Shown: one piece after another, positions 21,954 to 33,478 of the stretch
Numbering within the stretch: position 1 is the first letter of the stretch
Layout of the letters: the number at the start of each line of letters is the position of its first letter
Source: Paramecium octaurelia
Taxonomy: Eukaryota > Ciliophora > Oligohymenophorea > Peniculida > Parameciidae
DNA length: 64,000 bases
Reading direction: 5' to 3'
Assembly (NCBI GenBank): GCA_905182995.1
Contig: CAJJDP010000037.1
Location: 5,369 to 69,368, forward strand
Program-made: the position numbers and the translations under genes
The notes under the pieces: model-generated
Database searches by the model: none
Seen by the model: only the letters and a program-made list of their open reading frames with translations
What the model was told of the DNA's origin: nothing

Positions 21954-22131
21954 AAGTTGCACATATTAGAATCGATTTGAATTGCCTTGAGTAACCTATT
22001 CGCTTATACAGCACCTTCATCCCCCAATTAATGATGCTATTACATTATTTGCAATTCTGGAATCAAAATTTTGGTCTAAAAATTAATTATTATTAACAAA
22101 TAGAAATTTAAATAAAACGTCAGGATCAAAA

Positions 22132-22995
22132 ATGCAAGAAAGTGTTGCTGTTATTAAGAGTGAATAATTAGAAATCAAAGGAAACAACAATTCCCAAATT
22201 AAAGAGCAACAATCTGAAGTTCGTTATCCAAAGATAAATTAATATGCCATTCTTAAAATAAGAGTGCTTCATAACAAAAAATATGTGAACATGTTCAATC
22301 ACAACAATAAATTCGATCGTTAAAAATAATATTTCAATAAATCAAAACAATTATTGCAAAATGCTAATATATTGATTATAGTATTCATACATTATTTCTC
22401 AGATTTGATACTTTAATATAAATTTTTAAATTATTAGGTGAAAACACGTTCATTCGAAAATATTCAGAAAATATGAAATTATTGTTTTTATTACATTTTA
22501 AAATTAATGCAAGGATTATAGAAACAACCTTTTCATCTTTTATTGGGATTTCAGTAGCCAAAACATAAAAATGTAATTCCTATCATTGATCTGGTTATTA
22601 AAGAATTACAATAGTCAAAAACAGAGCACCTGACAATATATGATCAATTTGGAATTTTGGAATAGAGATAATACAAAGTTGGAAACTTAAATATTAAAAG
22701 TGAGAATTAAAAAATGTTTGATGACAAATTGTATGATTTCTATTAATCCTAAAAATAATTGCAAGATTACTTTTTTACTAAGTAATTTCCTTAACAATAT
22801 TACATTCCTTAAGCAATAATTTTTTCTTAGAAATGTGTATTACTTGGATTACCTTTTGAATATCTGAAAGGAGGAGAAATTCAATTTTGTGACATTGACT
22901 AATTTGACTCACAAAAACTATATGAGTAAATATTATTTGTTATGAGAAGGATTTATAGAAAATATGCATAAATAGAACAAAGAGAAGGAAAATGA
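22132..22995 (+). CDS. Hypothetical gene split by one in-frame TGA
   Basis: ATG 22132 (MQESVAVIKSEQLEIKG) opens a frame to TGA 22474-22476. The same frame resumes with strong coding character at ATG 22507 (MQGLQKQPFHLLLGFQQPK, PIIDLVIKELQQSKTEHL, IFSQKCVLLGLPFEYLKGGE) and ends at TGA 22993-22995. No GT..AG intron of normal size containing the 22474 TGA is visible, although GTATTC..TCAG at 22391-22412 looks like a splice unit. Options: two adjacent genes, a nonsense mutation, or an unrecognised intron. No domain recognised; the C-terminal part looks globular. Confidence 0.5.
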
Positions 22996-23088
22996 TTATA
23001 TATAGTTTAAACAGAGTACTTATTGAGAATTGCATTCATTACGTCTAATTAAACATTCAAATTAATGCAATTATTGTATTCTTTATTT

Positions 23089-24130
23089 TCAAGATTTTTA
23101 ATTTGATCCTACACTTCTATGTCTTAATTGTTATGAAACACTAGGACATGGTCGAGCAAAGGTACCATTTGAATTTGGTCTCCATGGATTTTCATAGGTT
23201 TAAGTTGCGCTTAATTTTTAGAAGGTATTTTATTTTGTTTTGGGATCTGGTACTCCTTCCTCCATGTATTAGAGCACTTCAAATGTTCCTTAAAATCCTT
23301 TTTTATTTTAGTTAGCAGGTCTAAAAGGGGCACCTTTATAGAGAGGTCTTTTTTTTGCTTATTGGTATTAGAATAAAGTAATTACATGATAAATATCCTG
23401 CTCCATCAAGCAATATTCCATCAGCAGTAAATGGTCGATTGCCATGACTTGTTGTAACAAACCTAGTTGTTCCTGGTAAGAATTTGCTTCTATGCTTAAT
23501 TCTATCTTATCTATCTAATTCTTCTTGTCTGTCATATGGATCAGGTATATATTCAATTTACCCAAATAAATTATTAGTGGTTGTTCTGCCTAATCCCTTC
23601 TTTGCAGGATTAGTTAAGAAATTTCTAGCTTAGGTTCTAACATCTCCTTTTGGAGTTCTTGTATTAAATACTTTATCATTGAATTCTTTCATGTGTTCGA
23701 ATTCAGAATGTTTTCTTTGATACTCAGCGAATATATTACATTGATTTAACATTATCATTTGGTTTGAAACAATTAGGGTTTTTAATTGCTAATTCTCTTT
23801 CTTTATCGTAAATTTATTTGGCTTTAAATTAATCTTTGTAAGGATCATTCAATGTAGTATATCCAGGCTCTAAAAATAAAGTAGGTTCATGCTTTTTTTA
23901 TAATTTTTTATTGACCAATACTCCTTTCTCCTTGCCTTAGCCTATATTTAAATAAGTAATTCATTACTTTTTAATGCGTCGTTATATTAATCACCTAATA
24001 ACAATGGAGGAGGCTGATTAAACAAACCATGACGCTCTCTTTTAGCATAAATTCAAAATTACCTTTGAGAAATGTTTTCTAAGTCTCTAATATAATTATC
24101 GTTAGATGGTATTCTATACTAAGTTGACAT
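23089..24130 (-). CDS. CFAP96-like (C4orf47 family) ciliary protein, 312 aa
   Basis: Four introns (24039-24062, 23942-23967, 23715-23739, 23358-23385) leave 313 codons. Family features in order: ERHGLFNQPPPLLLGDQYND near the N-terminus, PTLFLEPGYTTLNDPYKD, ARNFLTNPAKKGLGRTTTNN, IEYIPDPYDRQEELDRQDR, YKGAPFRPANQNKKGFQGTF, and NPWRPNSNGTFARPCP at the end. Length matches the animal protein (about 310). CFAP96 is a cilia- and flagella-associated, microtubule-linked protein; the exact role is not set by the sequence. Two introns end in AAAG instead of TAG. Confidence 0.75.
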
Positions 24131-24319
24131 ATATTATATTTTTATTATTCTTGAAATTAATTGAAATAAAAACAATATTCTTATAACAGCATTGAAGTGA
24201 CCATGATACAGATTTTGGATATTTAAATAATCAATGTCAAGTAGTGATATTAAATTGAGAGTCAAGACAAAATAGAAAAAGATTGGGATATTTTTATAAT
24301 GTACCAAATATAAATGAAA

Positions 24320-25286
24320 TCATGCCTTCTTCTTTAATTTAGCAGCTTATTTGGTGGCTATATCGATCTTTTTTAAAGCGTTAGCTCTTCTTTATTTAGC
24401 GTTTAATCTCTTGTTTCTGTATTTGGTGTGATCTCTCTTTGGATTTTATTTAACACCTCTCTTTACTCTATCACTGTTCTTTCTGATTTCGTCGTGAATC
24501 TTCTTGAACAATTCTTAAACTGATTTGACACCAGCCTATTTAAATTAAATAAAAAAATACAGTCTTCAAGGTTTATTCCCAATTGTGGAATTAGACATCG
24601 AATTTAGATCTTCCATCTTTGTTTGTCTTCTTCTCCTTTTATAAGAGAGCCATGTATTTATCAACATGAACACCAAAGATTCTGTCCTTGTGAACATTGG
24701 CATCATATTTTTCTTTCTTGTCATTATCAACAGAGAATCCTGGGAATCTTCTGTTGTTGTGAGGAATGTGAATACCACCATCAGCAGCTCCCTTTAAGGC
24801 AGCGAATACTCTATTACCAAGAGTTGATCTGACCAAGCCAATATCAAGTACGGCAAAGAATGGTCTTCTCTCTGGGTTTTCCTTTTCAGCAACATCATAC
24901 AAGTTTCCATCGATGGTTTTGTTGCCTTCATAAAACTTATCCATCTTCAATGTTTTAAGTGTTCTTCTGGCCAATAATAAACCAGTGGCATAGGCAGCAG
25001 CATAGTTAGTCAAACCACTTGTTAAACCAAATCTCTTTAATTCAGTAGATTCAGCAGCAGCCACTACCTTGTCTCCCTTTAAGGTAGCATAGATCACTTA
25101 GCAAATGATCTTTGTGTTTGTGTGTCTAACTACAAATCTGTACTTTGGTGAGTTATATTTATCCTTGTCTTACACGATCAATCTGCTTCTTGCATAATAA
25201 TCAGTCTTTCCTTCTCTTCGTCTTCTGAATTTAGTTTAGAATCTTTTGAAATATGGTGTTCCTTTAACAAGCTTAACAAATGCCAT
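24320..25286 (-). CDS. RPL5: 60S ribosomal protein uL18 (RPL5), 313 aa
   Basis: One 25-nt intron (24536-24560) leaves 314 codons. The protein binds 5S rRNA in the large-subunit central protuberance. It starts MAFVKLVKGTPYFKRFQTKF and contains REGKTDYYARSRLI, RFGLTSGLTNYAAAYATGLL, GLVRSTLGNRVFAALKGAAD, GIHIPHNNRRFPGFS, FGVHVDKYMALL, and a Lys/Arg-rich tail ending AAKLKKKA. Higher GC than its neighbours and strong codon bias fit a highly expressed gene. The start is fixed by homology. Confidence 0.97.
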
Positions 25287-25688
25287 TAATTATTAAAAAG
25301 ATTTGAATTTTCACAAATTAGGCACAAATACTTATATATAAATAATCCATAATTCTGAACCATTATTATTCAGAATTAAATACTATCTTCTTAATTTTGC
25401 AATTTGCAACATGAATCTCTTAAAGTTCATTAGGTGTAAGTGAATAACCCATTAATAAAAATAGCAATCCTATAACAATCTTCTGAGTTCATTATTTATA
25501 CGTAATCTAGAATTAAACAGGAAATAGAAGAGAGAATTTAAAGGTTAGTTTAAAATATAATAAATATTGAATTGTTTTGAATATTATAGGTGAGCATTTG
25601 AGGTTGTCCTCTTAAATTGATTTATTGTTTGTTTTTCATTTAATAAATAATTAATTTGAATTAATTATTTTTCAGTTAATAAGTATTC
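25287..25688. other. Divergent intergenic region
   Basis: About 400 bases between the RPL5 start (minus) and the next gene's ATG (plus). It must hold the RPL5 promoter. A CAG at about 25675, close to the plus-strand ATG, could be a 3' splice site, so a short 5' exon of the next gene is possible; I see no clear motif. Confidence 0.4.
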
Positions 25689-27743
25689 ATGATTAAATTG
25701 GAAAGCGATGTGACTCCAAATTTTTAACCTTAAAGAGATATTTTAAAGTAGATGGAAGAGACAATGATGGTACTATAGAAACCAAAACCTCTTCATGCTC
25801 CTCTTATTTAACAGGAGGAGTTTTCACAATAGTCCATGTTGCTAAAAGAAATTGATTTTTTTTGTTAAAAGCTTACAACTGTGAAAAAAGCAAAACCCAA
25901 AGTTGAAGACGTATCTACTAAATAATTTACGTGCTCAACACCAGAAATTCAAAAGTTATAAATGTTAAATGAACCAGATGAAATGGATGAATAATAGCAT
26001 TAAGTTAAATTTGCTGATGAATACTAATAAGACTTAGAAAAAGTTCGAACAATACCAAATGAATCGGTCTTTTAAAAAAGAACAGGTATAGTTAGACAAG
26101 TACAACCTAAATTAATAATAAAAAAATTAGAATTTGAATTGGAAAACCCACCTTCTTGGATTCCTGTCAAAATTGAAAAAAAATTAGAGTAAGGATTGAA
26201 ATTAAACTTAAATCTATGCATATTTTGGCCTGAAGAAGAGCTAGCCAATTTGAGTACATAAAATATCAACATTTTATCCTTAATTGAGAATATGAAGAAT
26301 ATTAATTATTTCAATCAGTCAATAAAATAATAGAAGAACAACAATATTAAAGACTTCACTCTTCTTAGCATTTAACTCTTTTAGTAATTGAAAATTTACA
26401 GTATAATACTATGCTTGAATTACATCTATCCTATTAGAGAACTTTGCATAAGGGCAAATGATATAAAAAAAGAGTTATTAAGTGAAGCCCTTTACGAAAG
26501 AAAGAAGAATATGTTACTATTAGAATAAAAACGAATAACTAAAAAAATGTTTTTAAGATATTTGTTTTTGAGAATTAAATACAAGAGTGCAATTAACAAG
26601 ATACTAAGTGATACAACACAGATAAGACAAATGATAAATTAAAAAAAATGTTTTTAAAAGCTCTATTTATACTCTTAGAGAAACAAATCGAAAAATGAAT
26701 TCTACGAATTAGTTTGTGATCACATGAGAGTAAAAACATTAAATACAATATTTTAAAATTGGAGAATATTTCATTAATGTTTGGCTCGATAAAGATAAGC
26801 AGCACAATCAATCAAAAATATTCTCCTAAGATAATCACTTCAAGCATGGTAATAAGTTACTTACTACCTAACTCAATAAGAGGAAAGAAAGAGACAATTA
26901 GAGAAGGAATAGAGAGAAAAAGCATAAATAGCTGAAAATCAGAAAGAGGATGATGATAATTAAATATTATCCTAATTTTTAACTGATGAAAAACCGAGAC
27001 ATATGTATGAAGGGCCTAATTGTTTAAATGATGTATATACTGTAGATGAAAGAGAAGTTTAGGCTAAGAAAATTAAGGTCATAATTTTTGAACTAAAAGA
27101 AGATTTAAAATTATGTCCTAATTTAATGTAAAAAGTATTTATAAAATGGAAAATAGCATTTCTTTAAAGACACAGACAAAAAGAATTTATTTAAATTATG
27201 TAACTAAGAAGAATATAGAAGGTGTTTCAGTTTTGGAAAAATGATAAAGAATACCACCCCTTTTATCAATTTTTATTAAAAAGAAAAGGTCTTGAAGGAT
27301 TCAGATATAATTAATTAACTAGTAAATAATAGAAATTGTAAGATTAATTGAAGATAATCACTTTAAAATAACAAAGACAATAAATAGAAGAAATGGCAAT
27401 AGAAGTTTACAATAAAAATGTTCAAAAAAAAGCATTTTAAGCATGGAAATATTTATTATAAAATGACAATTTACATGAATTGTGGTAATCACTCTCAAAT
27501 TAAAAATTAAAATAAGATTTTTAGATAGTCCAACTTAAATATGATATAATTTAAAAGAAAAGAAAGATTAAATATTTCAAAAAATGGGTTGTGAACTTTA
27601 TAAAAAGTCGTAAATCTATAAAAAATCTATAATAATGTGAGGTGACTGCCAAGGAGAAAGCAATAGAAAGTTTAATAAGAATTGCGTTTGAAACATCTAT
27701 GAAAACATAATTTAAATGGTTAGAATACTATAAAGATAATTGA
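25689..27743 (+). CDS. Sfi1-like helical repeat protein, 684 aa
   Basis: A single uninterrupted frame of 685 codons from ATG 25689 (MIKLESDVTPNFQPQRDILK) to TGA 27741-27743. The first 250 residues are acidic and Pro-containing (NEPDEMDEQQHQVKFADEYQ). The rest is basic and helical with spaced aromatic repeats: NTIFQNWRIFHQCLARQRQ, LLRQSLQAWQQVTYYL, LRRIQKVFQFWKNDKEYH, KKAFQAWKYLLQND, KIKYFKKWVVNFIK. This Trp/Phe spacing resembles Sfi1 repeats, which bind centrin in basal-body and infraciliary-lattice structures of Paramecium; centrin binding here is inference. An upstream exon cannot be excluded. Confidence 0.6.
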
Positions 27744-27841
27744 TTTATTTTATCATTTTTTTAAACTAATTTTTTCTGGAAAAACGAAAACTTTTCTATA
27801 TTTTAAATTATGATTTATATAAAACAATAATATTTGAATAT

Positions 27842-29542
27842 TCATTAATGAAGTTGATACTATTCTAAACTGGCTAATATTTGTAAACGTTCCTTGTCAT
27901 TAAGTTCATCAGCAATTCTTTTTTTAAATCTCATGATCGACTTTTCAACTGAATATTCCATCATTTTTTCTTTTAATAGATTTTTAGTTGAATGACCATC
28001 CTTTTTTTAAGTAGTGATTTAAATTTCTTCATTTATTGATTACTAATTAATAATGAGATATATTTACATTTCTAGAAAAGGATACCTCTTCAATATCTTT
28101 GATAATTTTTTATTCTTCATCCTTATCTTTTTAATTAAGTTCAATGACTCTCATAGCAATTTCTTAGGTTTATCTTCGTTTTTCTGGATTGTAAAGATCC
28201 CTTTCATCTCTAGTACTCAAATCTTGGGCTTAAAATTCTTTAGAGATGACTTTTCTTCTCAATTCTAAATTTTTATCATCTTTCATGTGTAAATAAATGA
28301 GTTTGCATCTTTCAACATACAGTGGTTCTAATTTTGTCTTGTATTAAGTATTAAACTTAATATGTGTGTAAACTTCAATGTCTAATGCTAAATTTTTAAT
28401 GTATTAAAATAAGGCTGTGTCAGAATTACTGATAATCTCCTTTTCTAATTTAGTGATAGAATTGGGATCTTTTTCATACATATCTTTTAGTTCTTCTATG
28501 CCATAAAAAATGACTGAAAAGAATTTTTCTCTTACTTCTTGTCTTTTCTTTTCAAAACTTGAAGCATTGGATTCCATTTATCTATATCTCTCAACCCAGC
28601 TCTTCATTTTTTCAACAGCTTGGGCTGATATGTTTTTAAATGGTTAAGATTATTGTTTCTACTATTCAGGAGGATTTGCTTATGGGATGGCTTCATGTGT
28701 TTAATTCTTATCTCTAGAATTTCCATTGGTGTGAGTATCTTGCTTTACTATTTACACTTTGGAATGTATTTGACCATCTTTAGTCTTTATTTTTTTGACA
28801 ATCTTGTCTAAATCTATTCTCTTTTCATTTCTATCTAGTTATTCTTCTTCTTCCTCTTCAATTTAAATTGCTCTTTATTCATGTGTCTTTTGTTAATTGG
28901 TTTAGATGACAATAGTAGATGACCTGGTTTACAAAGCTTCTTTAATACGATCAGTAATTTGGAGGTTAGAGAGAATTTCTCTACATGAATCACAATTGGC
29001 ATTTCCTTGTTCAAATTATTTAATTAGACATTCAGCATGAAAAGGCTTTTCACATGAAGTACAAAGCACAAGAACCTAATCTGGATTCACATATTGGCCA
29101 CAAAAACACTATTTTAATAGAGGCATCAGATCCTTGGATATGAACTATTGTCTCATCACATAACCTTTCTTTTCTGTCATCTGGACATATTCGGGGAGCT
29201 TACTTAATTGGACTTTCTCAATAATATCGGTCATTTTCCCTTTCTTCAATTAATCTGTCTTAAACACTTCATACAATCCATGATGTGGTTGTTTACCTAA
29301 TAAAAATTAATAAAAAAGAAAAACACAATAATAAGGATTATTGGAAAATGTGTGTTGTGTAATATTTAAATACAATAAAATATACAATATATAAACCAAC
29401 CTGTTGGTAATTCTTCGCTTAAGATGTATTCGAAATATTCGAACCAATCCTCTTCACGACTGAAATTCTCTATCTTTCCTATGCCAAAGGTACTACCCTT
29501 CCTAAATTTGACGAAATCAGAAAAATTATAGTTTTCACTCAT
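27842..29542 (-). CDS. BAH-PHD-TFIIS central-domain protein, 523 aa
   Basis: Exons join across 29297-29400 (104 nt) and 28043-28067 (25 nt) to give 524 codons. Residues about 1-100 form a BAH-like module (FVKFRKGSTFGIGKIENF, DWFEYFEYILSEELPTG, HHGLYEVFKTDQLK). A PHD-like zinc finger follows at about 120-175 (CFCGQYVNPDQVLVLCTSC, FHAECL, CDSC). A TFIIS central-type domain lies at about 280-410 (EVREKFFSVIFYGIEEL, YKTKLEPLYVERCKLIYLHM, KNLELRRKVISKEFQAQDLS). This order occurs in plant and other eukaryotic chromatin factors that engage RNA polymerase II and histone tails. The start at 29542 is chosen because the BAH begins there; ATG 29594-29596 is also in frame. Confidence 0.75.
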
Positions 29543-29637
29543 TAAATTATTTTTATTAATGACTTCATAATTATAATGTATTTGATTTGAAAACAAATAA
29601 TTGTGGGATAATTAATAAATCCTCATAATTAATATAA

Positions 29638-30232
29638 TCATTTTCCGGCTTATTTTAGTGCTTCCTGATAACTCACATTGCTCACTCTCTCCTTCACATC
29701 CACTACAAAAATACTAACTTAACAATACCTCTGGCTTTCGTTATTTTGGGTACCTGAGTACTTGTTAAGTTTGATAAACTATAAGCCAGAGCTTTCTATT
29801 ATAGATTCAATATAAATTACGGAAGTTTCAGAATCAAGTTTTCCATATAGTAATTTATCTTTATTTCTTTATTGATTTTGATCGCAATAAGCATCCTTGA
29901 CTTCACTTCTATATCTGAGATCTGCTGGTAAATTGGATCTAGATTCCATCATCTATCAATTAATTACCCCTAATGATTTTATCTCGTGCCAGATAAAAGA
30001 GTGATTTTCCCGAATGTTTTTCCAAACAGATTCTCAGCCTTTATCCCTGGCACAAAACCAGCATAATCTAAATATGGTTACAAAATGAATATTACTTGGA
30101 ATATGATTCCTATTACCCTAAATTTACAATAAATCTGCATCAAAATTCTATGTTGGGGCAAAGCTACGCTAAATCACACTCATACCCTGTATATCCTGGA
30201 ATTGCATTAGCTCCTTTTTCTGCTTAGAACAT
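29638..30232 (-). CDS. CIMIP2/FAM166-like ciliary microtubule inner protein, 154 aa
   Basis: Five tiny introns (30164-30185, 30068-30095, 29939-29967, 29796-29820, 29703-29728) leave 155 codons, so nearly a quarter of the gene is intron. The protein carries the family's repeated motif: GANAIPGYTGFAP near the start, and HIPNYAGFVPGIKAENLFG followed by KTFGKITLLSGTRQNHQG. It ends DVKERVSNVSYQEALKQAGK. CIMIP2/FAM166 proteins line the lumen of axonemal doublets. Each intron was needed to keep the motifs in frame, and the total is an exact codon multiple, so the model is well supported despite its shortness. Confidence 0.75.
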
Positions 30233-30401
30233 TTATAGGAAAATATTTTATAATAAAAATTATCCTGCACAAAATCACTGATAAAAATACTAAAACACAA
30301 ATCTAGCTAAAAATCAAGAATCATTGAATTATCTATATTAATTTTACATTCAAGTAAGATTCAATATTTGTAAAGCAAAAGATTGTTAATTATAAAAAGA
30401 A

Positions 30402-30763
30402 ATGAAAAATCCTTGCGATTATAAAATTATAAATATAAGCAATCAGCAATCTTTAGATGAGGTGTCGAATAAGAAAAAAGAAGCTGCTAAATCGAAATCA
30501 AGGGTTAATTTATACATTAAGATAATTAGGGTTAATTAAAGTAGACATCCTTTATTCGATTGATGCCCATAACTCAGTCATAAATTCTTTTATGTTTTTA
30601 TCCTTTAGATGTAAAATCTATTTTTCTCAAACTTTAATGTAGTTGTAGTTATAGTCAATTATTTTTATTCTGTTATTCCTATTCTTATACATAATCTGAA
30701 TATTTTATTGAATTTTATTATAAATCTTCCTAAAATCATAAAAATCAACACATTAAAATATGA
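30402..30763 (+). CDS. Possible small gene, 53 or 111 aa (weak)
   Basis: ATG 30402 opens MKNPCDYKIINISNQQSLDE, then a Lys-rich stretch. Unspliced it stops at TGA 30561-30563. Removing a 26-nt GTTAAT..ATTAG segment extends it to TGA 30761-30763 (112 codons) through a Ser/Tyr/Cys-rich tail of less convincing composition. No family. Nothing else is seen from 30764 to 31053 or 30233 to 30401. Confidence 0.3.
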
Positions 30764-31053
30764 TTTTTATAATAACAGAAGAGCTAGCTGATCTACACTT
30801 AATTCTTGATCTCCTCATTTCTTCTATCTTATCAGTATCTCTATTCAATAGTCATTGTAAAGGAATAAAAAATTTAACTTCAAATTCTAAATTAATGTAG
30901 TAATGTTCAGTGATCTTCAATTAATTATTAATAGTCTACCATTAATTTCATAAATTATCACATAGAATATAAAGGTTTAGCATTGAATAGTACGATCTCT
31001 GGTTCTAGGTGTTTTATATCAAGTAGCATAGTTCATTAATTTAATTAAAATAA

Positions 31054-31879
31054 ATGACAGAAGATCTAAATCATTTTGCAAAATATTAAACCTACTCCTC
31101 ATATTTAACTATTTATAATGATACAGACTCTCATTCCAAAACTTAAAGACTTAATAGAAACCCATTAGAATATTACACAAAGAGAGGTTTGGATCCACCA
31201 AAAACAATTTATGGAGACCCAGCACAAATTCTTAATCCTTAAGCTCCTTAGAAATTGGATTAAGGAAAAGAAGCAAATGCTGTTGGAACTATTCATTACT
31301 TTGCAAACGAAATAGATCAATTATGTTTTGAAGTTGGCAAATTACTTTAGAAACCTTAAGCTATAAAAGAGTAGTTAAATAATAAAAAGAAAATATCCTA
31401 AGAATAGCCTTGTAGTGATATGTAAATCAAATCACTCAAGTAGATTAAATCTCTCAATAATCTCAATCCATCACTTCAACGATAATATACTGAATAACTT
31501 TTACAAGAATAATAATAAGGTTTACTGGAATATAGAATCGATGGATCCCTCAAAACAAATGGTTAAAAGTAAGGTCTTTAAATAGTTCTACCACCATAAA
31601 ACTAATTCACGGATTGGCAATCCCAAAATGTCTAAAATTAATTGTAAAGAAACGAAAAGCCATATTTAGCTTAACAAAAATCTGTTCATCAATTATATTA
31701 ACGAAGTCATAAATCAAGTATGATTTGAAATTTATATAGCAATGATTCCTGATGAAGGGACAAAAATAGTGAAATAAAATAAAAGAACATAAGGGAGTTC
31801 ACTTACTGAATTAGCCTTTCATAAAGATGAAGAAATATAGAAGGCAATTAAAATTTTACAGGGAGGACTCAAAAAGTGA
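31054..31879 (+). CDS. Hypothetical protein, 267 aa, one 22-nt intron
   Basis: ATG 31054 (MTEDLNHFAKYQTYSSYL) runs to a 22-nt intron (31718-31739, GTATGA..ATAG, itself containing a TGA) and ends at TGA 31877-31879, 268 codons. It is hydrophilic and Gln/Lys-rich; segments include LEYYTKRGLDPPKTIYGDP, GTIHYFANEIDQLCFEVGKL, and a C-terminal helix SSLTELAFHKDEEIQKAIKI. No membrane segment. I recognise no family; codon use and the clean splice make it a real gene. Confidence 0.7.
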
Positions 31880-31946
31880 ACAAATTAATTATACAACTTT
31901 GGTTTTAATGAAATAAAATTTTAAAACTAGTTTGGGTTTATAGAAT

Positions 31947-33396
31947 TCATTATTTATATGCAAATTGCACTAATTCTTAAAATCTGTCTTCTCTTAATTC
32001 TGAAAAGATTTATTATACATTTTCTTAATTCTTAGCTAATAATAACTTAGGTTTGTATTTATTTAAAAAACCTACGCATAATATAACTAATATTTCTAAA
32101 CTATCGTGTCCTATTATTGAATCATAAATAGTTAAAATATGTGGAGGATCCATATCACCAATGAAACAATAGACTAGTTGATGAATGATCAATTTTAATG
32201 TATCACATCCAATAACCTTTAAATGATGAAATAATTTAGGAGATCGAGTGCTTACAATTTCTTCGATTTGCATGCATAGAGATAAAATTGAATTGTTCTC
32301 TGAAGAAATGGCATGCAAAAAGCAAAAGTATCTACAAAAAAACTCCTTAAACAATGCATAGATTATATGTATTTTTGTAGAGAGATAACATAATGGTGCA
32401 ACATATTTGGAAATATTTTTAAAAGGAAAGAATCCTGTAACTGGCAATTAAAACTCTGCATGTTCTTTCTTCACTCCATTTTATAGTTGAATCTAATTAA
32501 TATTTAATTCGAATACCCTTATATTCTCTTTTATTGTTCTGTCTCTAATAAAGCACTTTAAACATGTTAGAATTTATTCTTAAAATACAAAATAGAAGGT
32601 ATCTTCAGATATTTCATGTCCGTCTATTTCGAGTAGTTCATCGTAAAACAACTAATTTGAACATTCTTTTTGGAGTTTTGCAAAGTTTTACTGTAAGACT
32701 GTTTCTTGGTGGTCGAATTCAAAATATTTTAAGTAGAGAAGACACCTCTCTCCATTAGGAACAAAGGTTTGGGCTATCTTTTCTAATTCAATATCTATGT
32801 GTTCATTTTCAATTTGCTTTCTGATTTTATTGATTTTATCATCCTGCAATTCTTCTTGGAGCAGCAAATATTAATATTTGTCTAATATTGATTAGGATGA
32901 CTTTAAGGGTATATTAACATTTAACAGTTTATTTGATTGAAATTGAACATTTTAGTATAGGGCAATGGACTATTATTATTATTTAAAAGTTTATAAAAAT
33001 GCCAATAGGTTCTTTTCATCATAGATGTAGAGTTTAGAATCTGTATTAGTGTCATCTTCTTCCTAATTTTTTGTTTTTTAATGAACGATGTCTAAATTTT
33101 TAAATAACAATTCGGTCCATTTTATTTTTGAGGTGTTCAGAAATTCAATCTAATCTTCCTTAAGAGATTCTCGTTTCTTGGATTTTCTGAGAATATGAGA
33201 TATCAATTTAGTTAATTGGTCTTCAATTTCACAACTTTGAGCAAATTTTTGAATGTCATTGACTCCAATTTTCTGCTAGTCACCCAGTCCTTATTTTAAC
33301 TAGATAGTGTAAAGTAAGTACTTTCTTCTTTATATCCCAAAATTATTTGGAGGACTTGAGTTTCATCAATATTTCTTGATTGTCGAGTTATTACAT
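31947..33396 (-). CDS. TBC1D19-type TBC-domain protein, 475 aa
   Basis: A 22-nt intron (33300-33321) leaves 476 codons from ATG 33394-33396 (MQQLDNQEILMKLKSSKQ). The C-terminal half aligns from memory of the family with TBC1D19: DTFYFVFQEQILTCLKCFIR, GFFPFKNISKYVAPLCYL, YALFKEFFCRYFCFLHAISS, PKLFHHLKVIGCDTLKLI, YDSIIGHDSLEILVIL. TBC domains usually activate Rab GTP hydrolysis through an Arg finger and a Gln finger; neither canonical motif (IxxDxxR, YxQ) is evident here, as in TBC1D19 itself, so GAP activity is doubtful. The protein ends ELREDRFQELVQFAYKQ. Confidence 0.85.
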
Positions 33397-33478
33397 GTTA
33401 CAATTAATTTATAAAACAAATTATTTAAAACTTGTGAAGAAATGTTAATCATTTTTAATGTTGTATAGATCATAAAAA

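Noticed and set aside
24623-24832. Plus-strand frame rich in Cys, His and Gln
   Set aside because: Antisense to the conserved RPL5 coding sequence.
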